Below are positions 13,201 through 24,541 of a DNA stretch of 64,000 nt, piece by piece (positions within the stretch are counted from its first letter, which is position 1; every line of letters begins with the position of its first letter). Below the pieces are notes generated by a model. That model did no database searches. It saw only the letters and a program-made list of their open reading frames with translations, and was not told the origin of the DNA. The stretch is taken from NCBI GenBank assembly GCA_902729315.2, contig LR746272.1:9046327-9110326 (forward strand). Direction: 5' to 3'. The translations under genes and the position numbers were made by a program. This DNA comes from Spirodela intermedia (Eukaryota > Streptophyta > Magnoliopsida > Alismatales > Araceae).

Positions 13201-16200
13201 TCAGTAAAAGAGCCCACACAAGAAGGCTAGACATCAAGCACAAATAAATTCGCCACACAAACAAAGACCTAATGTCGTTTTAATTGGGAGCGGACATGAA
13301 ATAAGAATAGCAACGGACATAAAAATGACTGTCTCTTCTTCTTTTCTATGTATGCCCATTCTTCCTAAACAAGAAGAAAAGATACAGAGACCAGACTGTA
13401 GAACGGTAGTAAAGAGACAAAAGTAAGAACATTGTGACTGCTCAGATGACCACATGCTTCATAAAAAAATCAACCATTAAAGGCTACAAATTTCACTTCC
13501 ATCTGATATACATACACATGATGATTTCGAGGACCAAGGAGGAATGACACACTTACGAATCAAATTAGTAAAAACTGAGTTGGGTTTATCAAATATATCA
13601 AATATGACTCTATATATTGGATTTATAGCGCATCCCAATTGGGACTGCTTCACCTTTATGATAAGATATATCGCTATTATTATCAAAGGAATTATGTTGG
13701 ATGGGTTGGTAGGTATCAAGAAACTGAGTTGTATTCAATTCCCAGCGGTCCCAACAGCTACAGCAACATCTTCTAAGGTGAAAAATTGATTCTAAGATGC
13801 ATGACAGCTTGAAGAACAGAAGTCAATTTAGATGCCCGTTAAAATTGATAAGAACCAGCTGACACAAAAAAGAACTAGCCACACTCGAAAAATCGCTAGT
13901 ACACATGACACTCATGGCAACATTCTCTCACCTAACATGCTCCTATTATTCCTACTCTGTCATTTAAACAGGACATTAATGCAAACTGTGAGGCAAAGCA
14001 AATCATCATCAGAACCATCGCACCATTTTACATGATCCTAGACCTACAAACAGCAAAGCCCTTTATACTCGACAAGACCAAAGTATTGAATAACCAAACC
14101 CCATGAGCACCAAAAAAGTCATATGTAAGATTTTATCCATATTTTCTGTACGCTGTGAATTTAAAAAAAGAAAGCACAACCATAACCTAAGATTAGAATA
14201 ATCGTACAGCATGAAGATTAGCTATCTTGATATTTTTCTCTACGGCATCAATTCCTGTAACGACTGCTCCCATTCGAGCCAGGGGCTGTAAGAAAAACAG
14301 ATATGTTAGCAGTGCAATCATATATCTAAAATGTCTAGTAAAGAGTTATTTCAAGAAATATCAGTAGGATTAAATGATAGCGAACCCAAAAAATGCTGGG
14401 GGTACTTGCAGATCAATCCTTGTTACTAGATGAGCTAGAGTATTGGAGGCAAATGAAGAAAATATAGGAAAAATACATGGATCCAGTATAACAATTTTTC
14501 AAAACGATCTCACATTGACTTTTGTATTTCCAAAATATAAATGAACCCATCGTATCAACTAAACATAAACAGGTCAGGGATCTTGTAATTGAAAAATCCT
14601 GGTTGTTGATTGTCCCTTCAACCTTTATGGGAGGTTAATGTGAATCAAGACTAAACAACTGAGTGTAAATATATAACTTGTGGAAATAAATTTGATGTAG
14701 CCTGTAGCTTGAATCTAAAGAAAAATATGGTATTTATATTTCAAGAAAAATAAGCCCATCATGCCACTCTTCAGACACTTAAAAATCATTACATATCATC
14801 AACCCAATTCAAGAGCACTTTTAAATGAAACATATACCCTCAAGATTGTATTTACCCTACGTCCCTGGTGGTAATTAAGTGCCAAAGAGAAAGCAAGGTT
14901 ATCAACATTATACCTCAATTTTTTTCCCATTGAGAAGGTCATTTCCAATCTTGGGAGACTTTTTGGTTTGGCCAAAGACAAGAAACTTGATAAACCAACT
15001 AAACTACAAATACAGACAATATGTATGGCCTTCTCCACTTCAAATTTTCTAAACTCGGTCAATCCCACCAACAGTTAGGGTCACATGATTAGCAGAACGG
15101 TATCCTTGAGCCTTTTGGATAACCACGGGAAGTATATAATTGTAAGCAGTCTTAGTTATGATTACATATAAATCCTTGCATTAAAAATATACTGATCCAA
15201 CAGACCAAGCATCTGCAATGAGATAATTGAGCAACCTATCAAACTCAAATATATAGTTACTCCAGACCTCTAAGTTAAACACCATTTAGGTATTTTCTGT
15301 CTTTTAATGATCAAAGTAAGATATGCAGCAGCAAAATAGATCTAAACCTTAACTCATCATAAGAAAACTCTCGAGTGGAAAATGCGCAGATACTTTTTTG
15401 CCTTGATTCTATATGACCATTTGGACAATCAGAATTGAAAAAAAATTCTTCAGACAAAGGGGTATATACCCTTACAGCCCGTTTATCAAATTGTTAACAC
15501 AACTAAGCACCACGCATCCCAAGGAAAGATGATCATAATTCCAAGATTCTGTCTTCAAAAGGATGTAAACCCAAGTATACCTCAGAGAGAATGCCTCCGC
15601 CGCAACCAACATCAACTATCTTTAAACCTTCCAATGGCTTAGCGCAATTTGGATCTCTCCTGAAATAACGTCAAGAGTTTAGCATTTACAGGGGAAAAAG
15701 AACAGCACTTGGTCCATCGGAAGGAAACTGCAACATGATGCTTTCACTGAAAGAAACCTTATAGAGGGTTTATAATGATTGACAAAGGCCCGTAGGGTGT
15801 TAGCTGAATCTTACGAGTATCTTGGACCTTCCATTTTTAACTCCTTGGAGAAATCAAAAGGATGGTAGCAACATTATAAAAAGAATTTGGCGATAAGTAT
15901 GGATACCACTGGCGACAAAAATTCAGGAAAAAAAATTACAGCAGGGCGATCAGGCTAGACATATCCACAGGGTTGTTTGAAAATGTCATTAAAACAGAAA
16001 TTATCCAATTTTAATGAGCACCCATCGAAGATGATTGCTGGCTTTGATTAGGATAAGTGTCACTGAATAAAGGAAACCTAAGCCGAACCAGCACAATGAG
16101 ATCGATAAGATATCCATCCGAAGGGAGGCCGAGAAAGAGAGAGAGAGAGAGAGAGTCGCAAAAGACAAGACATACCCGAAATGCCGGCAAAGAGCGGAAC

Positions 16201-16696
16201 GGATGAAAGACAGCCTTGTAGGGTTCATCGAATGTAATGGTTTAAAAGGCCCCTCGGAATCCCACCTGTTCATTCGGTGACAAGATCACGTCAACTATAA
16301 CAGCAATCAGACGTCAAAAGGTCAACTAACTGGAAATGACATTAGCCGAATTCAAAAAGGGCACAGACGACACACGCACCAGGTGTCGGCAATGGCAGCG
16401 AACTTGGCAACCTCCACCTCGTCAATGGAGGATGAAAAAGCTGAAAACGTGAGGGGATCACCCTCCGCAGAGCCACGATGCTTGCTCTCATCCGGAGGAG
16501 GAAGATGGATCAGGGGGAGAGGAGAGGAAGGAGGCAGGGGGGCGTCCGCACGGGATCTCCACCATTGGAGAGCCTGGGGAAGAGAACGAGCGGAAAATAA
16601 GGCATTGTTCGTGGATTGTTGAAGTTGCAACCGGGAAGAGGACGAGCCTATCGCCCTTCCGAGCGCCAGACCCCGCAGGCACCACCGCAACGCCAT
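10240..16696 (-). CDS. COQ3: Ubiquinone biosynthesis O-methyltransferase, mitochondrial
   Basis: SAM-dependent methyltransferase that carries out both O-methylation steps of ubiquinone synthesis, at the inner mitochondrial membrane. Nine minus-strand exons: 16696-16380, 16265-16176, 15659-15581, 14285-14208, 13183-13135, 12175-12126, 11104-10955, 10577-10497, 10347-10240. They total 1002 nt, 333 residues in one frame. Residues 1 to about 70 are rich in Arg, Leu and Ser ([16 protein letters not shown]), a mitochondrial presequence. The core starts [15 protein letters not shown], then [13 protein letters not shown]. The SAM site is [19 protein letters not shown] followed by [44 protein letters not shown] and [12 protein letters not shown] complete the family pattern. 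An in-frame Met at 16744 would add 16 residues. I prefer 16696 because the presequence then begins MALRW. Introns are long and AT-rich. Confidence 0.95.
10421..10459 (-). repeat. Low-complexity T-rich tract in a COQ3 intron
   Basis: Repeated T5C units on the plus strand, purine-rich on the sense strand of COQ3. It lies in the last COQ3 intron, close to the donor after exon 8 (10497). Confidence 0.85.
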
Positions 16697-17337
16697 GCAC
16701 CCGGGGAAACCAGCGTCCGCGATACAGAGCCCAAGGATACCCAAATAAACATGCTAAACAAATTTATTGCCCGTAACAACGGAAGCCCCCGACGAACCCA
16801 GGCTGATCGACCAAGGCCCATTCTTGAGCTGGGCCTGGACTAGGACCTGGGCCTTCTCCTCCCCTCGCCGCCCCGTGGATGAAGGTGATCGCTCGCCAGC
16901 CAGACAAGTGTGGTGGGGGCTCGGGCTCCCGTCCATTGACTCCTGGCAGAAAAGATGACTTCTTGCCCCGGGGGTGGGGAGCAGCGCGCTGGACTGCACC
17001 ACCACTCGTCCGTCCGTGATGAAGAGACTGGTCGGACATGGTTCATAATGACCGTACGGCCCCCATAGGCTCCACAGATTATCGGTCCCACTTCAGCAGT
17101 CGCGTACATTTTCCATTAATGTTTCCCCCCCTGGAGTAACTCACCGCGATCGTATTTGTCCACTGAAGATGCGATAAAAATTATTTTTTTAAGGTGAGTT
17201 CTTAATAACTTTCTACTGGTCGGGATGCGGGAGAAAGTGGGATTTAACTCGATAAATGATGAACTGGGTGGGGGCGGCGAGGGGGTCATTAGGTCGTCGC
17301 TGGCGCAGGAGAGCAGCCTGCCGAGGAGCGTGGCCAT
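16697..17337. other. COQ3 promoter / RLP29-like 3' region
   Basis: The spacer holds the COQ3 5' UTR and promoter and the 3' UTR of the LRR protein gene. GC content is high around 16800-17040 and several overlapping open frames occur there in both directions. None resembles a known family, so I treat them as by-products of GC richness. Confidence 0.5.
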
Positions 17338-18756
17338 CTAAAACAGTAGTAGCCGGCAGAGCCCCCACATGGCCGGTAGGAGGACCGGCGGGCCGGCGCC
17401 CCCGCCGGCGCCGCTTGTGGTCTGCTGCTGCTGCTGCTGCTGCTGCAGCATGGTGGAGGTGTTCTGATGGCTGTCTCCTCCGCACATCCCCACGCCGAGC
17501 TTAGTGCTCTCCGTGTCGACCGAGCTGTTCACACAGAGGCCTGCGTTCTCGCTCAGGTCCAGGTTCCTCCCTAGCCGCCGGAGGAAGGCGGCGTCGAAGG
17601 GGACGACGCCACGCAGCATGTTTCTGCTCAGGTTCAGGTGGTACATCCGCCGGAGGTCGCCGAGGCCGGGGGGGATGGACCCCGTGAGGCGGTTGTTCTG
17701 CAGGGAGAGGGTGGTGAGGTTGGCCAGCCGGGAGAAGGTCTCCGGGATGGGTCCCCAGTAGCCAGAGTTGGCCAGCCTCAGCTCCTGAAGCTTCTCCAGC
17801 CTGCCCAGCTGGGAGGGAAGCTCGATGGCCATGGGATTGTCGTCCATTATGAAGTACTGGAGGTTGCCCAGCTTGGGCAAGCCCGCGGGCAGCGGGCCTT
17901 TGAGCTTGTTGCTGCTTAGGGCCACGAAAGAGAGGGCACCCAGGTTCTGCAAGCTGTCCGGGATGGCTCCGGTCAAGGAATTGGAGCTCAGATCGAGCTT
18001 CTGGAGGGAGCCCATCTTTCCGATCGACGCGGGGATGGGCCCCGACAGAGAATTGTAGCTGAGGTCGAGCCCTGCGAGGTTCCTGAGGCCGCTCATCAGC
18101 TCGCTCGGGATCAGCCCAGAGAGCGAATTGTAGCTGAGATCAAGGTGCACGAGGGAGGTCAAGCTGGAGATGCTCTCCGGTATGCTCCCCTGGAGGCGGT
18201 TCTGAGACAAGGTGAGGACTTGCAGAGACCTCAGGGAGGAGATCTGCGGAGGGATGGACCCGGTGAGGGCCGGGTTCGATTTGAGGCTCAGCTGCTGCAG
18301 GGCGGTGGTGAGCACCGGCGGGATGGAGAGACTGGTGTTGTGGCTCCTGAAGCAGTCGAAGAAGAAAGCCGACTGGAGATAAGGGAGAGAGAAGATCCGA
18401 GAGGGGAAGGTGGCGGCCTTCTTACAGGTCGGGTTGAGAGGCGTTCCAAAGTCGAGCCTCGTGACATGGAACCGACCGTCCTCCCCCCCTGTGCATTCAA
18501 TGCCAGGCCATGAAGAACCTGGTGCACACGGGTCCGGGTTGGAGACTCGCCAGTCCCTATCGGAGGACACCGCCTCCATAACCAGGAACAGGGTCTCCCT
18601 CTCAGCGTCCTCCATGCCCGCCGTCGTCCCCTCCGCCGTCCGCCGTCTCTCACAACCAGGCGCCGCCGCCGCGGCCCGAGAGACGCAGGCGGAGGAGAGC
18701 GCGAGGAGCAGGAAGCACGAGCAGGCCCCGACGACGGCGGCGGAGATGATCGTCAT
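17338..18756 (-). CDS. RLP29: RLP29 / TOO MANY MOUTHS-like LRR receptor-like protein
   Basis: Cell-surface LRR protein without a kinase domain, 472 residues from a single exon. Residues 1 to about 30 form a signal peptide. A GMEDAERETLFLVMEAV cap follows, with DPCAPGSSWPGIEC cysteines. About ten plant-type LRRs run from residue 160 to about 400 (repeated LxLSxNxLxGxIPxxL). After them come FLRRLGRNLDLSENAGLC, a second Cys pair, a run of eight Gln near residue 445, small residues and a hydrophobic C-terminus ending CRLLLF. That end fits a GPI-anchor signal as in TMM. The wording DFGTPLNPTCK and YFIMDDNPMAIELP is closer to Arabidopsis RLP29 than to TMM as I remember them. Function in the RLP29 lineage is poorly known. 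TMM itself modulates stomatal peptide receptors, and a similar role here would be inference. Confidence 0.88.
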   Translation of the reverse strand: MTIISAAVVGACSCFLLLALSSACVSRAAAAAPGCERRRTAEGTTAGMEDAERETLFLVMEAVSSDRDWRVSNPDPCAPGSSWPGIECTGGEDGRFHVTRLDFGTPLNPTCKKAATFPSRIFSLPYLQSAFFFDCFRSHNTSLSIPPVLTTALQQLSLKSNPALTGSIPPQISSLRSLQVLTLSQNRLQGSIPESISSLTSLVHLDLSYNSLSGLIPSELMSGLRNLAGLDLSYNSLSGPIPASIGKMGSLQKLDLSSNSLTGAIPDSLQNLGALSFVALSSNKLKGPLPAGLPKLGNLQYFIMDDNPMAIELPSQLGRLEKLQELRLANSGYWGPIPETFSRLANLTTLSLQNNRLTGSIPPGLGDLRRMYHLNLSRNMLRGVVPFDAAFLRRLGRNLDLSENAGLCVNSSVDTESTKLGVGMCGGDSHQNTSTMLQQQQQQQQTTSGAGGGAGPPVLLPAMWGLCRLLLF

Positions 18757-18815
18757 CGAGTCCCCTCCGGGAGAGAAGAAGGAAGAGAGCCGTCGAGGCC
18801 ACGCCCACTCTCCGT

Positions 18816-18823
18816 GATATATA
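18816..18823 (-). promoter_or_regulatory. TATA-like element of the RLP29-like gene
   Basis: A TATATA core lies about 62 bp before the ATG at 18756. It reads CTTTATATATC on the minus strand. Position and sequence fit a core promoter, but no transcription start is visible. Confidence 0.5.
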
Positions 18824-19135
18824 AAGCGGAGCGGAACAGCAGTGGGGGCCGGCGCCGGAGAGGGAGTGTTTAGAGCGAGAGAGAGAGAGTGGGAGGTGAG
18901 AGGCGAATCAACGTCGAGTCAAGCCTGACCAAGGGGCTAGGAGGTCGCGCCTTGACTGACGCAGCAGTCGTCACTATTCTGTCCTGAATAATAACATCTC
19001 TCGAAGCAGATCATGCTCAGGCGACAAAAGCCAGAGCCGATCTCATAGTTTTTATCCACCCACAGAACCCACCCTTCGTTTTCCGGCGCCGCCCAGCGAA
19101 TATTCATCACCACCGCACATACATACCTTCTCCTT

Positions 19136-19196
19136 CTTATTATTCTTATTATTCTTATTATTATTCTTATTATTATTCTTATTATTATTATTATTA
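19136..19196. repeat. (TTA/TTC)n microsatellite
   Basis: Trinucleotide array of TTA and TTC units about 60 bp long. The overlapping minus-strand open frame of poly-Asn and Lys is a by-product of this repeat. Confidence 0.95.
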
Positions 19197-19274
19197 ACGC
19201 TACTAGTGTACTCGGATTGTCGTAAAAAAAAAAGAAATGGCGACAATAAAAACAGTGTATTTACAAGTAATGAC

Positions 19275-19299
19275 CAAATCACGTGACTCACGTGATTTG
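19275..19299. promoter_or_regulatory. Palindrome with two G-boxes upstream of the RLP29-like gene
   Basis: A perfect 12-bp inverted repeat with a single spacer base (CAAATCACGTGA, then C, then its complement). Each arm contains CACGTG, giving two G-boxes about 9 bp apart. It lies about 520 bp upstream of the RLP29-like ATG. A GCATGC-type RY-like motif follows near 19366. bZIP and bHLH factors bind CACGTG; regulation of this gene by them is inference. Confidence 0.6.
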
Positions 19300-19799
19300 T
19301 TTACTTAATTAATATCCCAGTTCTCTCAAATGGGATTCGAACGTTTATGCTACGAACTTGGAGGGATGCATGCAAGTGGACTGCTGTGAAGAGTGAGGTG
19401 ACTGTAAACGCTACTAATAGATGGTAGAGTCCGCCCACGTGCCTTCGCAAACCTACCGACCTACGACTTTTGGGGTACGACCTAGGAGTGGGCCCTCCCC
19501 CCCGTGAGCCCTGTGGCGACAAAAATAGGTGGGGCCCTCTACCCACGTGAAGACCGATCCCCTACTGTTCGAAACAGCCTTCGCAGAGGGTGAAAAAAGC
19601 GACCATCTTTCGGCTGCGGAAGCCATCTCAACAAGATCGACATTCCTCTGCTTCCCAAATGATTCCCATGGCCAGCCTCAATGCAAGGTTTCACCGAAGC
19701 TCCCCGGGGGTACTTGAGCAGTCGAAGAAGAAGGGTTGACCCCCAAGAACAGGAAGGTGGGGTGGGGGGGAGTCAATAACGTTGACTAGGGGTCGCCAG

Positions 19800-22700
19800 C
19801 TACTTCTGTAGAATCACTTGCTGCATAAGAACCGCCAAGATGCTGCCGAGGGAGATGTTGATGACGTTGACAGCGTCATTATTGAGCTGCAAGATGGGGG
19901 GGAAAAAAAAGGGCAGATGGGTTGACTTTAATCGACATAGTTCCAAGGATTTAGGAGAAGAAACCATATGATTGTGTGTAAGAACACTATCCGATGCTTC
20001 ATTAGAAGGAAACGTTAGCTGAATCCAGGGGGTGGCTTGCTTTTAATGAGAAAATAGAAATATACCCATGGAAAACAGGACGAGTAATGAAGAACACTGC
20101 TGATGACGACACTGGAACCATTTAGCCAGCAGGTGTCAGAGGTCAGCTTACCCATCGAAAGCCATCCTTGTCCTGTAGAGAAGCACCAATAATGCTTTCC
20201 CCAACATTCGCCAGCTGAGAAGCTATGACACAGATGACAGCCTCAGGTGCAACTATCTACATCACAGAAGAGGATTGCCGGCATCAGTGCCCCTTTCCAG
20301 AGGAGCTGGAAACAAGCGGCATAAGCAGCATTTCCAAGCAACAATGGGATCCCAAAAAGAAAAAGAGCAAAACCGTTTCATTATTAATGGGAGAGAATTT
20401 AAAAATTTTCGAACAATTACATGGGCAACATCATCAGCGACCAGAGAGATGATATAGAAGATGGTGAAGCCTGCAAATATGTTCTCCGATAGTTGGCTAT
20501 GAAATCAATGATGTTGGACCTCCAGATTTACATGTGGTGTCAAAATAGCAATGCTACGGTTACATTCATGCAGATAGGACTTCCAGTTTTCTCGTGGAGA
20601 TGGAAAGCTCATGCTCGCAATAACTAGCATGGCAACCTACATATTGGGCACAAAAAAATAGAAATACACAGACATTTTGACAACTAGTTACAAACTTAAC
20701 AGTTTGAAAATCCTTGGCTCCAATTTGAACGAGCCTATGGATAACTATTTTAAACAAATATAGACCCGCTGCAACCATGCATTTCGGTGAATTGTAATTT
20801 GTACCAGCAATCTGGCTCATAGAAAGCTGATCTGATTCCAATAAGTTGGGCATAGTCTACTAGAATGGAAGCATCGAGTCCAAGGTGCATTTTCTGTAAA
20901 AATAGCAATACAATGGTTTTAAGATGAAACATGAACTGATATGAGTTAAGAAGTCAATTTAATTGCTGTTTCTCCATTTTATTCTCCCCCCTGAAAAAAT
21001 TCACAGGAAGGATTCCAAGTGAATGGAGCATTAAACGTGGGAGAAAAAAGATCGATTCGAGTGCAAGGCATACATTTCCCAAGGAATAAGCAGCTGCAGC
21101 AAGAAATACTGAAGCTAGAAGTCCTGCAACAGTTCCCTCCACACTGACTGCTCCTTCCGTACCTCTAGGGACTGTCTTAAAATTTGTAATCAGGTACCTG
21201 CTCATGGACCAGTACAAAAGATTAAGAGAGAAAAATTTAATCAAGTTTTACTTCCTTTTCTCCTTTTTCCATTTTTATTTTTATTTTTATTTTTGGGGGA
21301 GGGGGGGTGAGGGGAGCAGCAAGGCACTCATAAACCTAAAAAGGATGACTAAAAATATGTTATCGCTATAAAAAGAAACAGGGTACCACGTCAAGTATCC
21401 TAAGCTGAATCTCCTAATCTTTCAATCATTCATTTCATTTATAATAGACGTTGAAGTCATTGGCAATAGCTTTATCATAAAATAACGTCATAAAAGGTCC
21501 ACTTACGTCGTTTGTCCATATGCTTTTCCAATCTCGCTGGAAACGGTATCACTCAGTTTTGTACAGAAACTCGAGACAAAACCAAGTTGCCAGAGGCTCC
21601 TGAAGTCAACTCCTCCGGCCCCATATATTGAAAGAAGTGCGCAAACGCAGGCTGCGGCACTGGAACCTATCACACTTCCTGGCCCTCGTCTTCCTCCCCT
21701 CTTCTCAGCCACTCCTAAGGCTTCCTTCTGTGCAATCTTCAACTTTGTGGCACCAGTGCCCTTCAATTTGTAGGTTCAAAAATCAGATAATATCATTAGA
21801 GGCGATTCAAGAAAGTATAACTCTTCTAGAACAAAGAACGGGATCAGTATATTTTTGAACGCAACCGCTTCAAAGTGAGGTGAAGAGAAGTAAAAACATA
21901 AATGGCGTCATTAATAAGCTGCAGAAGAAGAAAACTCTAGTCTAATCCCAGGAAAGATGATTTGATATTCATGACAATAACAGAGAAAAATAAATGAATA
22001 AATGACAGAGTAGACAACGTAAGCATCTTCACTTCCTCAAATTTGTTCAATGAATGGTTGTCTTCTTCCATCTCTATTGCCATGCTTGCTACTTCAGACG
22101 TCTCTAATACTAAAAAATTAACAATCTAACATCGCTAATACTAAATTCCATCTCTAAAGCAATTTACGGAAAATTATAATGAAGAAAAAGCATACTTCAA
22201 TTTCCTTGTTTCATATTTCAGCAAAACTAAAGAACAGGCAACAAGACAAAAACTAGTCTTCTCCCGAATAATACATGACCTGAGAAACGGAAAAGATGCA
22301 TTTTCGATATGAAAATAATTCTGGATATTGATGTGCATGCCTCCGAATTTTAATCCAATAAAACTGAAGTGAAACAGTGGCCAGAGGAGGATACTTTCGT
22401 ATTCAAAAATTTTATATTTTTAGAATTGCTCAATATGGAGGAGCAACAAGTTTTTAAACCCCAATAGCCTTCATTGCCTACACTGCTTACCTTTCATTCT
22501 CTCTCGATCCTCAATGCAAAAATATGGTTTATAATCTGCGATATTCCCCGCAATTGAACAGGGAAGAAATATCTTCTTCCAGGACGTTGATAGTGATTAC
22601 GATGTCGTTGCAAGGGAGCAAATTGTGCACTCCGAACAAGAAAAGTCGAAAGAACTGCTATGACCAAGACAGTCCCAATTCCAGAATAATAGTTTTTTAT

Positions 22701-23239
22701 ATAAAAAAGTAGAAATGCAAAAAAGGAAGGATCCGCTTTGCGCACTATTTAATAATAAACAAGAAAACAAAATCAACAGGAAGGAAATTATCGAAACACC
22801 TTACAGGCTAATGCTCAGGATCCAAACGAAAAATTAGGCTCGAATAAACGGCACTTACGATGACGAAATAGGTAGCGACGAGAAGGAAGCCCGACGCCCC
22901 GAAAGCTCTCCAGGTCAGAGTGCCCAGAAGAAAAGCCGCCACAATTCCCGATCCGCTCAACCCGGCCAGAAGGAGCGGGGAACCTACCATAAAGATGAGA
23001 AGGTTGCTAAAGACCGCGGATCTCCACGTCGGAGGCGAGGTCCCGATCAGATCTACAAGGGCTCCCCGCAGCACCGTCAGGTCCGGGAGCGAGGCCGCCG
23101 CGGCCCTAAGAGGCGCCATCCTGCGTCTCGGAAGGGATCTAACACCGACGCGTTTCAGATTTCCGGGGAGCCTGGGAAGAAATGGTGCGGCAATGGCGGC
23201 GCGGGGTTGGACGACGGTGGCGATCGTGGAAAACGCCAT
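19800..23239 (-). CDS. VTE6: Phytyl-phosphate kinase, chloroplast (DUF92 family)
   Basis: Plastid membrane kinase that converts phytyl phosphate to phytyl diphosphate for tocopherol and phylloquinone synthesis (known for Arabidopsis VTE6). Five minus-strand exons: 23239-22859, 21760-21507, 21197-21074, 20256-20152, 19886-19800; 951 nt, 316 residues in frame. Residues 1 to about 50 are rich in Ala, Arg and Pro, a transit peptide. Hydrophobic helices follow from VFSNLLIFMVGSPLLLAG onwards. Family-specific blocks are GVAEKRGGRRGPGSVIGSSA, FVSSFCTKLSDTVSSEIGKA, VPRGTEGAVSVEGTVAGLLA, CVIASQLANVGESIIGASLQ and NDAVNVINISLGS. The spacer between exons 3 and 4 contains an open frame (20566-20853) that fits the family poorly; I left it intronic because 21074 to 20256 joins in phase 0. 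Divergently paired with the OBAP gene. Confidence 0.92.
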
Positions 23240-23714
23240 TTTGACTTCCGCGGGATTACTTCCTGAAGAAGCTCAGCAAGCGGTCGCGTACAGCTCGCCC
23301 TTTCGATGCGCAGCATAATAAATGAACTATTCCCGCGCGATAAATTATTAAACTTTTAAATCCCTAAATATAATATCATACGTATAATCTAATATTATGG
23401 AAATAAATTATGTCTCAGGAAACATCTATAAACAGATATTTTCCCCTCTAGAATATTTTTTTCACGGAAAAATATTTTTGAACCGTCCATCTATAACGAG
23501 CGAAGAAATCGACACATGGCGTGCTGTTACAGACACGTGCCTGCCAGGTGTGACACCCTTTCGCCGCCACGTAGCGCTGCAGCCCAGCTCACCACCTCCG
23601 TCCATCATCAAACATAGCGCACTGCCAGAGAACGATCCAACTCCCTGCGAGAGAGAGAGAGGGAGGGAGGAAGAGCGAGCCAGCCAGCGAGCAAGAGAGA
23701 GTGAGAGAGAGACG
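23240..23714. promoter_or_regulatory. Divergent VTE6-OBAP promoter with ABRE/G-box
   Basis: A 475-bp spacer lies between the two divergent start codons. It carries GACACGTGC (CACGTG core 23534-23539), the classic ABRE/G-box form, plus CCACGTAG at 23567. The half nearest VTE6 is very AT-rich. The OBAP 5' leader (23647-23712) is GA-rich. Oil-body proteins are seed and ABA-responsive in other plants, so the ABRE fits OBAP; shared control of VTE6 is inference. Confidence 0.6.
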
Positions 23715-24541
23715 ATGGCTTCCAGCGACAAGGAGCCGAAGCCGAGTCCGATGAGGGACGGAGAAGGGGCTGTGCCGCCGGGGAAAAAGACGACGGCGGG
23801 CTCGGCGGCGCTGGACATGGGGGCGCAGGTGGTGCAGACCATGAAGCCTATCCGCCATTTCCAGCAACACGTCTGCACCTTCTCCCTCTACGCTCACGAC
23901 CTCTCCCGCCAGATCGAAGCCCACCTCTTCCTCTCCCGTCTCAACGAGGACCTCCTCCAGTGCGCCGTCTACGACTCCGACCTCCCCTCCGCCCGCCTCA
24001 TTGGTCAATCCCCCTTCCCTCCTTCCCTCTCTCTCTCTCTCTCTCGATCTCTTTCTCTCTGTGACCGCCGTGGGGGGTTGCAGGGGTGGAGTACATGGTG
24101 TCGGAGGGGATCTTCGAGGGGCTACCGGAGGAGGAGAAGAAGCTGTGGCACTCCCACGCGTACGAGATCAAGTCGGGGATGTGGGTCTGCCCGAGGGTGC
24201 CGGAGGCACTGAGCAAGCCGGAGTTGAAGGGGCTGAGCAAGAGCTACGGCAAGTTCTGGTGCACCTGGCAGGTCGATAGAGGGGACCGGCTGCCGCTGGG
24301 AGCCCCGGCGCTCATGGTGGCGCCGCAGGGCGTGCCTCGGGGCCGAGTGCGGCAGGAGCTGGTGAGGAGCCGCGACGATAGGTACCGGGTCTCCAGCGAC
24401 GAGCTCAAGCAGTCGAGGACGGAGATGGAGGAGCCCGAGTGGATAAACCCTAGATCGGACTACTGGAAGCAGCACGGCAAAGCCTTGGCTCTCGACGTTG
24501 TTGAGGTAGACATGAAACGAGGAGATCCCTCCTTCCCCTGA
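23715..24541 (+). CDS. OBAP1: Oil body-associated protein (DUF1264)
   Basis: Protein of the plant OBAP family, which associates with seed lipid droplets and is needed for normal oil-body size in Arabidopsis. Two exons, 23715-24003 and 24084-24541, joined in phase 1 (ARLIG then VEYMV), give 248 residues, the usual family length. Markers are MKPIRHFQQHVCTFSLYAHD, LNEDLLQCAVYDSD, VEYMVSEGIFEGLPEEEKKL, WHSHAYEIKSGMWVCPRVPE, LSKSYGKFWCTWQVDRGD and PEWINPRSDYWKQHGKALAL. There is no signal peptide and no long hydrophobic segment. The 81-bp intron contains a CT run. The ATG at 23715 follows a purine-rich leader and gives the expected MASSDKEPKPSP start. OBAP1 and OBAP2 subtypes cannot be told apart with certainty by eye. 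Confidence 0.92.

Larger units (their letters stand above)
18824..19799. other. RLP29-like promoter / VTE6 3' region
   Basis: Apart from the G-box palindrome, this spacer holds a short (GA)n tract at 18877-18890 and a TTA/TTC microsatellite at 19136-19196. From 19300 to 19799 I see no gene. Confidence 0.6.

Noticed and set aside
16697-16744. Start of COQ3 at 16744
   Set aside because: It would place a neutral stretch (MGILGLCIADAG) before the Arg-rich presequence. The Met at 16696 gives a better mitochondrial signal, although the longer form is not excluded.
17256-18513. Plus-strand open frames opposite the RLP29-like gene
   Set aside because: They are antisense shadows of a GC-rich LRR coding region.
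20566-20932. Extra VTE6 exon with SQIAGTNYN-like sequence
   Set aside because: It resembles the SQLANVGES block only loosely, and the real block lies at 20152-20256, joining exon 3 in phase.
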